DNA from: Chryseobacterium cucumeris | Lineage (GTDB): Bacteria > Bacteroidota > Bacteroidia > Flavobacteriales > Weeksellaceae | DNA length: 64,000 nt | Assembly (NCBI RefSeq): GCF_016775705.1 | Contig: NZ_CP068760.1 | Location: forward strand, 372,001 to 436,000 | Direction: 5' to 3' | Part shown: positions 55,113-64,000 of the stretch, in pieces | Layout: every line of letters starts with the position of its first letter | How positions within the stretch are numbered: the stretch's first letter is position 1 | Translations under genes and position numbers: made by a program | The notes under the pieces: generated by a model | The model's database searches: none | The model's input: only the letters and a program-made list of their open reading frames with translations | What the model was told of the DNA's origin: nothing

Positions 55113-57197
55113 CTAAAAGGTAGCTGCAGGTGCAGTATCATTATTAAGCTTTCGCTGAATTTCTGTCTTTTTCCCTTTCGAGAAATCATAGCTCAGTCCT
55201 AATACAAACATGGATTTGTTGTTCATAATCTGTGTATGAACTTTATAATCTACGAGACTTTCCGGTAGGCTTTTCGTTTTATATTCCGAAGGCATTCCTA
55301 TCCAGTACATTCCTGTAGAAAATGTCCAGTTCTTATGTTTATAGCTCACAAAAATATTATTCTGGTTTTCATTCGTATTAAGAAATGCTCCATTAAGGCT
55401 GTATACCGGAATATTGAACTGGTACTGAACAGAGAAAGATTTATATTCTGAAGAAAGCGAAAAGTAATTTCCTAAATAGTCATTTTTTATCAGAGCACCT
55501 TTACTAGTTCTTACTGTTTCAGATGTTGGTGTGATTACAGCTTTTATGACCAAAAGAGTATTTCCGAAAGGTTTATAAGATCCTGTTAACTGAACTCCAT
55601 ATCTCTGAGCATTCTTCCCGTTTTCATAAGTCAGGGCATATCCATTCAACACCTCATCGTGAACGTAGTACTGATTGATTACCCTGTTGGTATACCGGTA
55701 AAATAAGCCTGCATTAAAATCAAAATACTTATTATTAAAAGAATAAGTCAGGTTATTAGAAAAAACCTGCTGAGATTGTAAAAAGGGGTTTCCCCTCTGA
55801 ACAATATTAGGAGCCAGCTGCACCACATTGCTACTCAAAGCATTACTCCATGGACTTACCGGATTATAACTTGCTGTAAAACGTAGGTTCTGATTCCCTT
55901 TAAGCTGATAAGCTAAAATAACCTTTGGAGTAAAAGTCCATTCATCAAAAGTATTTTCTGCACTTTTATTGTGAATATTGGTAAGCCCTGCTCCGATACG
56001 ATAACTGAATTGATCTGCTTTTCCTGCAAATTCAGTATAAAAATACTGTTCCAGATAAGTAACATTATATTGAGAGTATCCGGCAAGATTATTCAGATCA
56101 TTGGAAATAGAAGACCTTGAAATCCGGTATCCGGACGAAAGTTTTCCAGCCGTGAAATCATGCATATGCGCAAGTTCCCCAACCAAACTTGTTTGCTTTG
56201 CTTTCAATACCATATCATTGTCATATACAGACAATCCCGAACCAACAATCCATTCTTTGGCCGTTTCTGTGGTATTGGTGGTGTAATGAGAACCTACTAC
56301 ATTAATACTCAACTCATCTTTTTCACCAATCTTTTTAGAATAATATAGATCCAGCTTAGGAATCACATAATCCGAGCCATTATTTTTAAACATATTGTGT
56401 TCTTCTTTCAGATAATCTTCGGTAAAGACGCTCTGTCCTGTTCCTTTCGAAAACCTGCTGAAAATATCCATATTAAGTTTAGCCTGAAAAGCATAGTCAT
56501 CGGGAACAAGTCTCGTATAGCGCAAAGCTATACTCTGGAAGGTATATCCAAAATGATCTTTGCGGTTTTCATCAGACCGGTAATGCTTCCCGTTCAGCTG
56601 ATAATCATAGATGCTGTTGACTCTTCTGTCATTATAATCCCTAAGATTAAGGGAATATTCCAGTCCGAAATTATTTTTCCCTTTAGTATAATTGGCGTAG
56701 GCAGAACCGTTCACAAATCCGGTATTCAAAGCCGTAGATACATCAGCCCCGAAAACATACCCTGTTTCTGTGGATCTTGTCAGAATATTAACTACCGTAT
56801 CTGCTCTCGTAGCCCATCTCGCTGGCGGAATGTCATAATATTCTACTTTCACCACTTCACCGGGCGCAACACTTCGGATCTGCATATCTGTAGCTTCAAT
56901 CCCGTTGATAAGGAATAGTGTGGTTCCGCCTTTCGTACTGGTAATGGTATTTTCTACGGGATTCAGTTGTAACTCCGGGAGTGTGCTAAGTAAATCTTTT
57001 GCATAGCGTGCTCTGGCAAGCGCTTCTTTATCAAAAGTATAAACAGCTTTGTCTGCAAACTGTTTTTTACGTTGTGATTTTAAAATAACTTCCTGAATTT
57101 CTTTGGTTGTCCCTACATCAGCCGTATCATTTTTCTTCTCCTGTGAAAACATAAAAGCACTGCAAAGAAAGAAGATGGTATATATAGTTTTTTTCAT
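55113..57197 (-). CDS. TonB-dependent receptor-like outer-membrane protein
   Basis: The protein has 694 residues with a signal peptide ending near F-M-F-S-Q. A plug-like region (about 35-150) holds V-I-L-K-S-Q-R-K-K-Q, L-L-S-T-L-P-E-L and T-L-F-L-I-N-G. The rest is an outer-membrane barrel of the OMP_b-brl_3 type. The classic SusC features are missing, and no partner lipoprotein is adjacent. It may take up a siderophore or another small ligand. It is transcribed from an intergenic region shared with the 57361 gene. Confidence 0.9.
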   Translation of the reverse strand: MKKTIYTIFFLCSAFMFSQEKKNDTADVGTTKEIQEVILKSQRKKQFADKAVYTFDKEALARARYAKDLLSTLPELQLNPVENTITSTKGGTTLFLINGIEATDMQIRSVAPGEVVKVEYYDIPPARWATRADTVVNILTRSTETGYVFGADVSTALNTGFVNGSAYANYTKGKNNFGLEYSLNLRDYNDRRVNSIYDYQLNGKHYRSDENRKDHFGYTFQSIALRYTRLVPDDYAFQAKLNMDIFSRFSKGTGQSVFTEDYLKEEHNMFKNNGSDYVIPKLDLYYSKKIGEKDELSINVVGSHYTTNTTETAKEWIVGSGLSVYDNDMVLKAKQTSLVGELAHMHDFTAGKLSSGYRISRSSISNDLNNLAGYSQYNVTYLEQYFYTEFAGKADQFSYRIGAGLTNIHNKSAENTFDEWTFTPKVILAYQLKGNQNLRFTASYNPVSPWSNALSSNVVQLAPNIVQRGNPFLQSQQVFSNNLTYSFNNKYFDFNAGLFYRYTNRVINQYYVHDEVLNGYALTYENGKNAQRYGVQLTGSYKPFGNTLLVIKAVITPTSETVRTSKGALIKNDYLGNYFSLSSEYKSFSVQYQFNIPVYSLNGAFLNTNENQNNIFVSYKHKNWTFSTGMYWIGMPSEYKTKSLPESLVDYKVHTQIMNNKSMFVLGLSYDFSKGKKTEIQRKLNNDTAPAATF

Positions 57198-57360
57198 GTC
57201 TGAAGATGAATTATACTAGTAGGACAATCAATGGCTGATGACTATTACATTAATAACAGCAAACAATTAAAAAATCAACATATTTTTTTATTTTCCATTT
57301 ATTATGTTAAATTCAGCCCGTTTTTTGCTGGTATTTTTTTACATCACAAAATATTGAGTC

Positions 57361-58113
57361 ATGAAAAAAGCATTCATAGTAATTCCGTACTTCCTGTTTT
57401 CGGTCCTGGGAGCTCAGGAAATTCAGAACAGCCCGGCAGAGAAGATGAATATCATCAAGACCAATGTCACGGCTTATACGTTCAGAAATATCAATCTGTC
57501 TTATGAAAGAGCTATCAGCCAATGGTTTTCTGTGAATCTCGGTTTCGGCACAATGCCTGAAGGAAAAGTACCTTTCATTAATGCTTTTCTGAAAGATGAA
57601 GATGAAAAAAGATTCCAGAATCTTAGAGTAAAAGCAACCAATTTCACCATTGAACCAAGATTTTATATCGGTAAAGGCTATGGAAAAGGATTTTATTTTG
57701 CTCCTTATTACCGGTACTCAAGTGTTACTTCCAATACTTTTGATTTTTATTATGATTATAAGGGTCCGAATGGAGTTACCTATCCAATTCCACTCAAAGG
57801 ACAGGGGGACACCAATGGAAACAGTGGTGGATTAATGGTTGGGGTACAATTCTTTCTGACCAGAAGCCAGAATCTTGTCCTTGATTTCTGGATCGCTGGA
57901 GCCCATTACGGAAGCGGAAAAGGTGATTTTACCATGACCTCGGATTATGTACTGACGCCTGATATGCAGGCTCAGCTTAAAAAGGAAATTGAAAATCTGG
58001 ACATTCCATTTGTTAAGTATACCGTAGAAACCAATGCCAATGGTGCCAGAATAAAAGTAGACGGGCCGTGGGCAGGCTTCAGAAGCGGGCTTTCCATTGG
58101 ATATCGGTTTTAA
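57361..58113 (+). CDS. Outer-membrane beta-barrel-like protein (DUF3575-like)
   Basis: The protein has 250 residues with a signal peptide ending near L-G-A-Q-E. Mature strands alternate (I-N-L-S-Y-E-R-A-I-S, F-Y-F-A-P-Y-Y-R-Y-S, M-V-G-V-Q-F-F-L-T-R-S) and it ends S-I-G-Y-R-F, as in small outer-membrane barrels. The DUF3575-like start (T-N-V-T-A-Y-T-F-R-N-I-N-L-S-Y-E-R) is suggestive. It may act as a porin-like or structural protein. Confidence 0.82.
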   Translation: MKKAFIVIPYFLFSVLGAQEIQNSPAEKMNIIKTNVTAYTFRNINLSYERAISQWFSVNLGFGTMPEGKVPFINAFLKDEDEKRFQNLRVKATNFTIEPRFYIGKGYGKGFYFAPYYRYSSVTSNTFDFYYDYKGPNGVTYPIPLKGQGDTNGNSGGLMVGVQFFLTRSQNLVLDFWIAGAHYGSGKGDFTMTSDYVLTPDMQAQLKKEIENLDIPFVKYTVETNANGARIKVDGPWAGFRSGLSIGYRF

Positions 58114-58137
58114 GAAATCATTCTTAATATAGTATTC

Positions 58138-58160
58138 AACCGTTCTTTTTAGGAACGGTT
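58138..58160 (+). terminator. Terminator of the outer-membrane barrel gene
   Basis: AACCGTTC and GAACGGTT pair around a 7-nt loop, then TTATTTTTTT. Confidence 0.85.
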
Positions 58161-58223
58161 TATTTTTTTCTGAATTTTGTATCTTGGATGTCATTATAAA
58201 AAAACTTTCTGGAAACAACATCT

Positions 58224-59516
58224 ATGGACTCAGCCTCAATCACCACAGGTCAAAGAATCAAAGCCATCATTGGCGGATCTATCGGTAATCTCGTTGAATG
58301 GTACGACTGGTATGCTTACGCAGCCTTCGCCATTTATTTCTCCCATTCATTTTTTCCTGATTCTGATCTCAATGCCCAACTGATGAATACCGCAGGGATC
58401 TTTGCCGTAGGTTTTCTCATGCGCCCTATCGGCGGCTGGATGTTCGGAAGCATTGCAGATAAGATCGGAAGGAAAAAAGCAATGACGCTCTCCGTCCTGC
58501 TGATGTCTTTTGGATCTCTGCTGATTGCCCTTACTCCCACTTATCAGTCTATTGGTATTCTGGCCCCTTTATTACTTTTACTGGCAAGATTACTTCAGGG
58601 GCTAAGTGTGGGTGGTGAATATGGAGTTTCCGCCACTTACCTCAGCGAAATGGCCACGCAGGACAGAAGAGGATTTTATTCAAGCTTTCAATATGTCACT
58701 TTGATTGGCGGGCAGCTTATTGCTTTAGGTATTCAGCTTATTTTACAAAAATTATTACTCACTGAGGCCCAGCTTGAAGAATGGGGATGGAGAATTCCTT
58801 TTGTGATCGGAGCTATGCTTTCTATTATTGCCTTATATCTTAGAGCTAATCTTCATGAAACGGAAGCTTTTGAGAATAAAAAAGAAGTCAGCGAAAAGAA
58901 AAAAGGAACGGTAAAAGAGCTTATGAAACATCCAAAAGCTTTGCTTACCGTTGTGGGGCTGACCTTAGGAGGAACGCTGGCATTTTATACCTACACCACT
59001 TATATGCAAAAATTCCTGGTAAATACAGTACATCTTACCAAGGAAGAATCTACATTAGTCTCCTTTGTTTCACTCTTTATATTTGCCTGTCTTCAGCCTG
59101 TATTTGGAGGATTATCAGATAAAATCGGAAGAAGGCCGCTTCTTTTAGGTTTTGGTATTTTGGGAACTTTATGTACCGTTCCGCTCCTTACGGCTCTCAG
59201 TACTACCTCTTCAATATGGGGTGCATTTTTCCTGATTATGGCAGCTTTAATTATTGTAAGCGGCTACACTTCGATCAATGCGGTAGTAAAAGCAGAACTT
59301 TTCCCTTCTGAAATCAGGGCACTTGGTGTAGGTTTACCTTATGCTATTACTGTTGCTGTATTTGGCGGAACAGCAGAATATCTTGCGCTTTGGTTTAAGA
59401 AGATAGGGTCTGAAGAATATTTTTACTGGTATATTACCGGCTGTATTCTTTTTTCTCTGGTTGTTTATACCGGAATGAAAGACACCAAAAAGACCTCTAC
59501 ACTGGATAAAGATTAA
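58224..59516 (+). CDS. MFS transporter of the metabolite:H+ symporter (MHS) family
   Basis: The protein has 430 residues with 12 membrane segments. The start motif G-N-L-V-E-W-Y-D-W-Y-A-Y-A, the loop motif G-S-I-A-D-K-I-G-R-K-K-A, and R-L-L-Q-G-L-S-V-G-G-E-Y-G are diagnostic of MHS transporters such as KgtP and ProP. Likely substrates are alpha-ketoglutarate, other carboxylates or compatible solutes; the sequence alone does not decide. Confidence 0.95.
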   Translation: MDSASITTGQRIKAIIGGSIGNLVEWYDWYAYAAFAIYFSHSFFPDSDLNAQLMNTAGIFAVGFLMRPIGGWMFGSIADKIGRKKAMTLSVLLMSFGSLLIALTPTYQSIGILAPLLLLLARLLQGLSVGGEYGVSATYLSEMATQDRRGFYSSFQYVTLIGGQLIALGIQLILQKLLLTEAQLEEWGWRIPFVIGAMLSIIALYLRANLHETEAFENKKEVSEKKKGTVKELMKHPKALLTVVGLTLGGTLAFYTYTTYMQKFLVNTVHLTKEESTLVSFVSLFIFACLQPVFGGLSDKIGRRPLLLGFGILGTLCTVPLLTALSTTSSIWGAFFLIMAALIIVSGYTSINAVVKAELFPSEIRALGVGLPYAITVAVFGGTAEYLALWFKKIGSEEYFYWYITGCILFSLVVYTGMKDTKKTSTLDKD

Positions 59517-59533
59517 ATTATAAAAAACATGCA

Positions 59534-59555
59534 CCGCAGATTTTCTGCGGCGCAT
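59534..59555. terminator. Bidirectional terminator after MHS transporter
   Basis: CCGCAGA and TCTGCGG pair around a short T-loop. It lies between the convergent MHS gene and the small 59565 gene. Confidence 0.75.
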
Positions 59556-59564
59556 ATTCTATTT

Positions 59565-59783
59565 TTAATGATAGGCCTGTTTAAATTTTTCAATCATATG
59601 ATCCAGATTATGACGCTGGACATAGATACTTTTTACCTCTTCATACCTCGGCGATTTGTAGAAAACCTCATGGAAATCCATACTGCTGTTTCCTACTTTC
59701 ACAACTTTCTGTACTTCGATATTCAACTTTCTTAATTCGTCTTTGAAGACTTTAAATTCATCTTGTATACTACTACTGCTCAT
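59565..59783 (-). CDS. Small hypothetical cytosolic protein
   Basis: The protein has 72 residues, charged and mostly helical, with no signal or membrane segment. It starts MSSSSIQDEFKVFKDELRKL and ends H-M-I-E-K-F-K-Q-A-Y-H. The coding pattern and sensible composition support a real gene. No family recognised. Confidence 0.72.
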   Translation of the reverse strand: MSSSSIQDEFKVFKDELRKLNIEVQKVVKVGNSSMDFHEVFYKSPRYEEVKSIYVQRHNLDHMIEKFKQAYH

Positions 59784-60001
59784 TAATATTTTTAGTTTTT
59801 TAGTTAAAAATTCCTTTTACCCCTTCAAATGTCAGGGGTAACATCTCAAATTCCGAATAAAGTTAGTAAATTTATTGACACAAAGTAGCAGTTTGATAAT
59901 ATTTTATTATTTTTTTTACAAATAGTAAGTTGATATTACCCGATTGATGCATATTTCGTATTTTTAATCTCACAAAAAATTGTAACAACCTTATACAAAC
60001 C

Positions 60002-60676
60002 ATGAGTATCAAAGCATTTTTCACTTTATTCTTTCTAACACTGCTGACTTTTCTGCATGCTCAGAAAATGGAATTCAAAGCACCGGATTATGCTGCCATT
60101 CAAAAAAGTATTGAGGATAAAAATTCAGAATTCTATTATCCAAAGCTTTTAAAAAGATTAAAGCAGAACGATACGCTCCTTACCAGCAATCAGTACCGTC
60201 ATCTTTATTTCGGATATACATTTCAAAAAGAATATCAACCTTATAAAATAGGAAAGAAAGCTGAAGAAGTAGCCAAATATTACCGAGGTGAAGGCATCTC
60301 CCAAAAAGATCTTTCAAAGGGAATCCAGTTGTTCCTGGGTGCATTGGAGGAAAATCCACTGGATTTGCGGGCTATGAATTATCTCGCTTACTTGTATCAT
60401 TTGAATAAAGATGATGCTACCGCCGAAAAAATTGCAGGAAATTTCCACGGATTATTAAATGCCATTCTTACTTCCGGCGATGGTCTCACATGTGAAACAG
60501 GTTTTCATGTGATTTCTGTAACAGATGAATATGTCCTTTTAAACAGATTTCAAATGGAAACAAAATCTCAAAGCCTGAAGGGAAAATGCGATTATCAGGA
60601 GTTTGAAAAGGACCAATATAAAATTCCCGGATTTTATTTTGACATCAGCAGGTTCTATGGGAAAATATTGGATTAA
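60002..60676 (+). CDS. DUF4919-family secreted protein
   Basis: The protein has 224 residues with a signal peptide ending near F-L-H-A-Q. The pattern Y-P-K-L-L-K-R-L-K-Q-N-D-T-L-L-T...Y-R-H-L-Y-F-G-Y-T-F-Q-K-E-Y-Q-P-Y matches DUF4919, a Bacteroidetes family of unknown function. Helical repeat-like segments (about 75-150) suggest a TPR-like fold. It stands alone. Confidence 0.88.
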   Translation: MSIKAFFTLFFLTLLTFLHAQKMEFKAPDYAAIQKSIEDKNSEFYYPKLLKRLKQNDTLLTSNQYRHLYFGYTFQKEYQPYKIGKKAEEVAKYYRGEGISQKDLSKGIQLFLGALEENPLDLRAMNYLAYLYHLNKDDATAEKIAGNFHGLLNAILTSGDGLTCETGFHVISVTDEYVLLNRFQMETKSQSLKGKCDYQEFEKDQYKIPGFYFDISRFYGKILD

Positions 60677-60878
60677 TCATCCCGAATAAATACTTATCAA
60701 TTTAATATTATTGAACCATTAACAAAAAATCGCTAAAATAAATTTCATATGATTTTGCCCTGAACAAAAGGGTTGAGAAGGAGGAGAAATATTTTTTTTC
60801 AAAAAAAATCAAATAGTGTGTAACATTTTTTTAAGGTTCGTCTCTAAAAGACAAATACACTTTAAAACTTAAGAAATC

Positions 60879-61730
60879 ATGAAAAAATTTACACTCCTTT
60901 TAATCATTATGTTGTTTTTTTTAGCAGTATGCAATATATTCGGCCAACAAACAGTGTATCCGTTTGAATTAAAGAAAACAGGAAACGGAAATCAGGCATT
61001 AATTTTCATTCCCGGATTTGCTTCTTCAGGTGACGTCTGGAATGAAACCATCGCAAAGTTTGAAAAAGATTTCACCTGCTATACTTTAACAATGGCTGGA
61101 TTTGCAGGAATAAAACCCCAGACAGATGCCAGTTTTAAAGACTGGGAAAAAGGAATTGCAACCTATATCAAAGACAATAAAATTGAGAAGCCCATTCTTA
61201 TCGGGCACAGTATGGGAGGTGGTCTTGCCCTGGCCATAGCGGCAGATTATCCGGAGCTTGCAGGTAAAATTATCATCGTAGACACGCTTCCCTGCCTGGC
61301 AGCGCTATCTGATCCCAGTTTTACATCGAAAGAAAATAATGACTGTTCGCCTGCTATTGCTCAATTGACAGCGATGAACGATGAGCAGTTCCGGAAAATG
61401 CAGGCACAGGCTATGCCACGTCTTATGGCTGATATTTCTATGCAGGAAACGGTAATCAACTGGAGTATGAAATCGGACCGAAAAACATTTGCTAAAATGT
61501 ACTGTGATTTTTATAATACCGATCTCAGAGAGAAAATAAAAAACATCCAATGTCCTTCCCTTATTCTTCTGGAATCTTATTTTGTTACTCTAAAGCCAAC
61601 GATCGAAAACCAGTACAAAAATTTAAAAAATGCCAATATGCAGTATGCTTCAAAAGGTTTGCATTTTATCATGTACGATGATAAGGATTGGTATCTTAAT
61701 CAGCTTACTCACTTTTTATCTGCGAAATAA
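60879..61730 (+). CDS. Secreted or periplasmic alpha/beta hydrolase, first gene of a sigma-factor operon
   Basis: The protein has 283 residues with a signal peptide or anchor (about 5-22, then F-G-Q-Q). The nucleophile elbow is G109-H-S111-M-G-G, with the oxyanion region P-G-F-A-S-S-G. A catalytic His is likely in G-L-H-F-I-M. It is the first gene of a four-gene run whose stop codon overlaps the sigma factor's ATG by one base (TAATG), so the two are translationally coupled. Substrate unknown. Confidence 0.9.
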   Translation: MKKFTLLLIIMLFFLAVCNIFGQQTVYPFELKKTGNGNQALIFIPGFASSGDVWNETIAKFEKDFTCYTLTMAGFAGIKPQTDASFKDWEKGIATYIKDNKIEKPILIGHSMGGGLALAIAADYPELAGKIIIVDTLPCLAALSDPSFTSKENNDCSPAIAQLTAMNDEQFRKMQAQAMPRLMADISMQETVINWSMKSDRKTFAKMYCDFYNTDLREKIKNIQCPSLILLESYFVTLKPTIENQYKNLKNANMQYASKGLHFIMYDDKDWYLNQLTHFLSAK

Positions 61731-62200
61731 TGGTTTTTGAAGAGATATATGAACTCTATTGGCAAAGGATATTCCGTTTATGTATGGGATATGTAAATGA
61801 TGCCGAACTTGCTCAGGATCTTGCCCAGGAAACCTTTATCATCGTCTGGCAGCAGCTTCCGAAATTCAGGAATGAATCCAGTATAGGGACGTGGATTTTC
61901 AGAATTGCATCCAATAACTGCCTCCGGCAGATTGAAAAGGAAAAGAAATTCAGCAAAACCGGTCTGCCCATGAATCTGGAAGAGAAAAAACAGGAATCTA
62001 TAGAACCTCAGATCCAGATGCTCTACCAGTTTATTTCAGAACTGCCTGAAACGGACAGAATTATTATTTCATTGGAACTGGAAGAGGTAAAACAGGCTGA
62101 GATAGCCCATATCGTAGGACTTTCTGAATCCAATATAAGGGTAAAGATTCACAGAATAAAAGAAAAATTAACGCAAAAGTTTAAAGAAAATGGATTCTAA
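61730..62200 (+). CDS. ECF-type RNA polymerase sigma factor
   Basis: The protein has 156 residues. Region 2 (about 5-70) holds Y-V-N-D-A-E-L-A-Q-D-L-A-Q-E-T-F and region 4 (about 100-150) holds the helix-turn-helix I-A-H-I-V-G-L-S-E-S-N-I-R-V-K-I-H-R. It should direct transcription of a small regulon. Its start overlaps the hydrolase stop by one base, and its end overlaps the next gene by 11 bp, so all are coupled. No classical anti-sigma sequence is seen, but the next gene may fill that role. Confidence 0.95.
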   Translation: MVFEEIYELYWQRIFRLCMGYVNDAELAQDLAQETFIIVWQQLPKFRNESSIGTWIFRIASNNCLRQIEKEKKFSKTGLPMNLEEKKQESIEPQIQMLYQFISELPETDRIIISLELEEVKQAEIAHIVGLSESNIRVKIHRIKEKLTQKFKENGF

Positions 62201-62783
62201 TATAGATTTTAAAAATATATGGAAGCAGCAGACTTCCCACAAACCTGATCTGGATGCGCTTCTCGGTAAGCTGAAAAAATTCAGAAATCAAAATCTGCGC
62301 AGACTAATCTTTGCTAATATTGGATTGATCGCTACCTCCTTATTGATTCTTTTTATCTGGTACCGTTACCAGCCTGAAATGATCACTACAAAAATCGGGA
62401 TTGTACTTGTCGTGCTGGGAATGGTTATTTTTCTTCTTGCCTACAACAAAATGTTTATGGTATTTTACAAGATTGATCAGACGCAGTCAAACAACGAGTA
62501 TCTCCAGAGTTTATATGTAGTAAAGAGTAAGCAGAAATTTATGCAGACCACCATACTTAACTTATATTTTGTCATGCTCTTTCTGGGAATATGTCTGTAT
62601 ATGTATGAATATACTTCAAGAATGCCCCTTAGCTCAGGTATTCTGGCCTATGCTTTAACATCTGTCTGGATTGCTTTCAACTGGTTTTATCTGAGACCGC
62701 GAACAATAAAGAAACAGCAAGGTAAACTTGACGAATTAATTAATAAATTTGAAGAGATCAATAATCAATTAAAAGAATCATGA
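62190..62783 (+). CDS. Membrane protein, possible anti-sigma factor
   Basis: The protein has 197 residues. A short cytosolic N-terminus (W-K-Q-Q-T...L-D-A-L-L-G-K-L-K-K-F) is followed by four membrane segments (about 38-56, 66-86, 112-131, 146-166) and a charged coiled-coil-like tail. Its position directly behind an ECF sigma gene is typical of anti-sigma factors, but the zinc motif (HxxxCxxC) is absent, so this is inference. Confidence 0.8.
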   Translation: MDSNIDFKNIWKQQTSHKPDLDALLGKLKKFRNQNLRRLIFANIGLIATSLLILFIWYRYQPEMITTKIGIVLVVLGMVIFLLAYNKMFMVFYKIDQTQSNNEYLQSLYVVKSKQKFMQTTILNLYFVMLFLGICLYMYEYTSRMPLSSGILAYALTSVWIAFNWFYLRPRTIKKQQGKLDELINKFEEINNQLKES

Positions 62784-63391
62784 TATCTTCTGACAACAAA
62801 AATCACTGGGAAAATGTATATGAAACCAAAAATCCGGATCAGGTAAGCTGGACCCAGAAAAAACCTCAGACTTCCCTTGATTTTATACATTCTTCCGGAT
62901 TGGGAAAAGAGGCCAGCATCATAGACATTGGTGGTGGAGACAGCAACCTTGTTGATTTTCTTTTGGAGGAAGGTTATAAAAATATTACAGTTCTTGATAT
63001 TTCTGCTAAAGCTTTGGAAAAAGCACAGAAACGACTTGGAGCAGCAGCAGACAAAGTAAAATGGATCACTAGCGACATTACGGCTTTCGAACCTATGGAA
63101 ACCTATGATATCTGGCATGACAGAGCAGCCTTTCATTTTCTGACAACCCCGGAACAGGTTTCAAAATATATCGGTATTGCAGAAAAGAATGTGAATAACT
63201 TTATGATCCTCGGAACTTTTTCGAAAAACGGTCCTACGAAATGCAGTGGATTGGATATTCAGCAGTATGATGAAGAATCATTATCCGAAAAATTTAAAGA
63301 AAGCTTTGAAAAAATAAAATGTATTACTGAAGATCATATCACTCCCTTTGATACAGTTCAGAATTTTGTTTTCTGCAGTTTTAAAAAGTAG
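62780..63391 (+). CDS. Class I SAM-dependent methyltransferase
   Basis: The protein has 203 residues. Motif I reads I-I-D-I-G-G-G-D-S-N-L, with the acidic residue V-L-D-I-S at the end of strand 2. The region W-I-T-S-D-I-T and the D-R-A-A-F-H-F post-motif fit a Rossmann-type methyltransferase. It starts inside the stop codon of the membrane protein (4-bp overlap), the last gene of the sigma-factor operon. Target unknown. Confidence 0.92.
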   Translation: MISSDNKNHWENVYETKNPDQVSWTQKKPQTSLDFIHSSGLGKEASIIDIGGGDSNLVDFLLEEGYKNITVLDISAKALEKAQKRLGAAADKVKWITSDITAFEPMETYDIWHDRAAFHFLTTPEQVSKYIGIAEKNVNNFMILGTFSKNGPTKCSGLDIQQYDEESLSEKFKESFEKIKCITEDHITPFDTVQNFVFCSFKK

Positions 63392-63452
63392 TAATGAATT
63401 GTATGTATTTTTTATTTATTTTTAAATTCCCAACCATTTAAATAAAAATACT

Positions 63453-64000
63453 ATGAAAAAATTATTATTTCTGCTTATTTCAGGCACATTCTGCTCAAAT
63501 TTTTATTCACAACATTTGGAATTCCAGGAATGCGGAACCGATGAATTAATGAAAAAACATTATGAAAGGTATCCTGAAGAGAAAGCGCGTGACGATGCTT
63601 TCAACCTGGAATTGTCAAAAATGATCAAAAGTGGCAAATTTACGTCTAAGCTCAACAATCAGGTATACGAAATCCCTATTGTTGTACACGTTGTAGGAGA
63701 CGGAAGTGCTATAGGAACTGCTAATAATAAGTCTGACGCAGACATCATTGCATGGATAAACTATACCAATGGTGTTTTTGCAGGAAGTTCCACCAGCGGA
63801 ATGTCAGGAACAAGTGCAATACTGCCTGTCAAATTTGTTTTTGCAACCAAGGATCCTAACTGTAATGTAACTAACGGGATCAATAGAATCAATGCTTCAG
63901 GTCTTCCCAAATATGTAAGCGGCGGTGTAAATAATGACAATACAACCAATGCCGTAACTGCTTCTGAGATTACTGCAATGGGAATGTGGGATACTTCTAA
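63453..64000 (+). CDS. Secreted M43-like zinc metalloprotease, N-terminal part only
   Basis: The gene runs off the window after 182 codons. A signal peptide ends near F-Y-S-Q, followed by a Cys-containing start (E-C-G-T-D-E-L-M) and a propeptide-like stretch. Then comes E-I-P-I-V-V-H-V-V-G, the usual entry to the catalytic domain of M43 cytophagalysin-like proteases, and D-P-N-C-N-V-T-N-G-I-N-R-I-N. The zinc motif HExxH would lie outside the window. Such proteins often carry T9SS domains. Confidence 0.78.
   Translation, partial: MKKLLFLLISGTFCSNFYSQHLEFQECGTDELMKKHYERYPEEKARDDAFNLELSKMIKSGKFTSKLNNQVYEIPIVVHVVGDGSAIGTANNKSDADIIAWINYTNGVFAGSSTSGMSGTSAILPVKFVFATKDPNCNVTNGINRINASGLPKYVSGGVNNDNTTNAVTASEITAMGMWDTS

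Overview
The window looks like chromosomal DNA from a flavobacterium of the Chryseobacterium type (Weeksellaceae). The evidence is the AT-rich sequence, SusC/SusD pairs, type IX secretion (T9SS) C-terminal sorting domains, many Bacteroidetes -7 promoter elements (TAnnTTTG), GG-leader bacteriocin-like peptides, and housekeeping proteins (RnhB, YidC, PyrG, RadA, GroESL, RibB) of flavobacterial style. The genus is inferred from these traits, not from a database match. No tRNA, rRNA, transposase, integrase or CRISPR array was recognised.

Layout. 1-0.7 kb: a truncated GG-leader peptide and a small lipoprotein, both on the minus strand. 0.75-10.2 kb: two tandem SusC/SusD uptake operons (minus) with nearly identical sequence upstream of each susC. 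10.5-17.8 kb: housekeeping genes rnhB, yidC, pyrG, a YceI protein, radA and an AcpH-like phosphodiesterase. 17.8-24.8 kb: a DUF6702-like protein, a large secreted T9SS subtilase, a HupE/UreJ-like membrane protein and a secreted M1 metallopeptidase. 25.0-25.65 kb: two tandem, previously unlisted genes for 44-45 residue Cys-rich GG-leader peptides, each with its own promoter, similar 5' leader and terminator. They converge on a LytTR response regulator/LytS-like kinase pair (25.6-27.5 kb). 27.6-31.6 kb: DUF2490 protein, CitMHS transporter, dicarboxylate/cation symporter and TerC protein. 31.8-33.8 kb: groES-groEL.

33.8-40.4 kb is an accessory region. The 3' end of groEL plus its terminator occurs three times in diverged form, with foreign-looking genes next to the copies: a small membrane protein, then an AIPR-type defence protein with an N-terminal D...QxK nuclease-like motif and a C-terminal cold-shock domain. 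Then come an XRE regulator, a CBS protein and a lipoprotein separated by recurrent hairpin repeats, and a G-rich degenerate repeat. 40.5-50.2 kb: a T9SS kelch protein, then a long co-directional run of small hypothetical, SMI1/KNR4, DUF2314 and DUF2461 genes resembling an immunity-gene cluster, a serine hydrolase, a CHMI-like isomerase and a DinB protein.

50.19-50.82 kb is an intergenic stretch with seven perfect DnaA boxes (TTATCCACA) and a very AT-rich flank, the best candidate for the chromosomal origin of replication. To its right: a hot-dog-like protein, an alpha/beta hydrolase, a DUF2200 protein, an FMN riboswitch with ribB (the unit is flanked by a perfect 15-bp inverted repeat), a T9SS protein, a TonB-dependent receptor, an outer-membrane protein, an MHS-type transporter, a DUF4919 protein, a tightly coupled hydrolase/ECF sigma/membrane protein/methyltransferase operon, and the start of a secreted M43-like metalloprotease that runs off the window.
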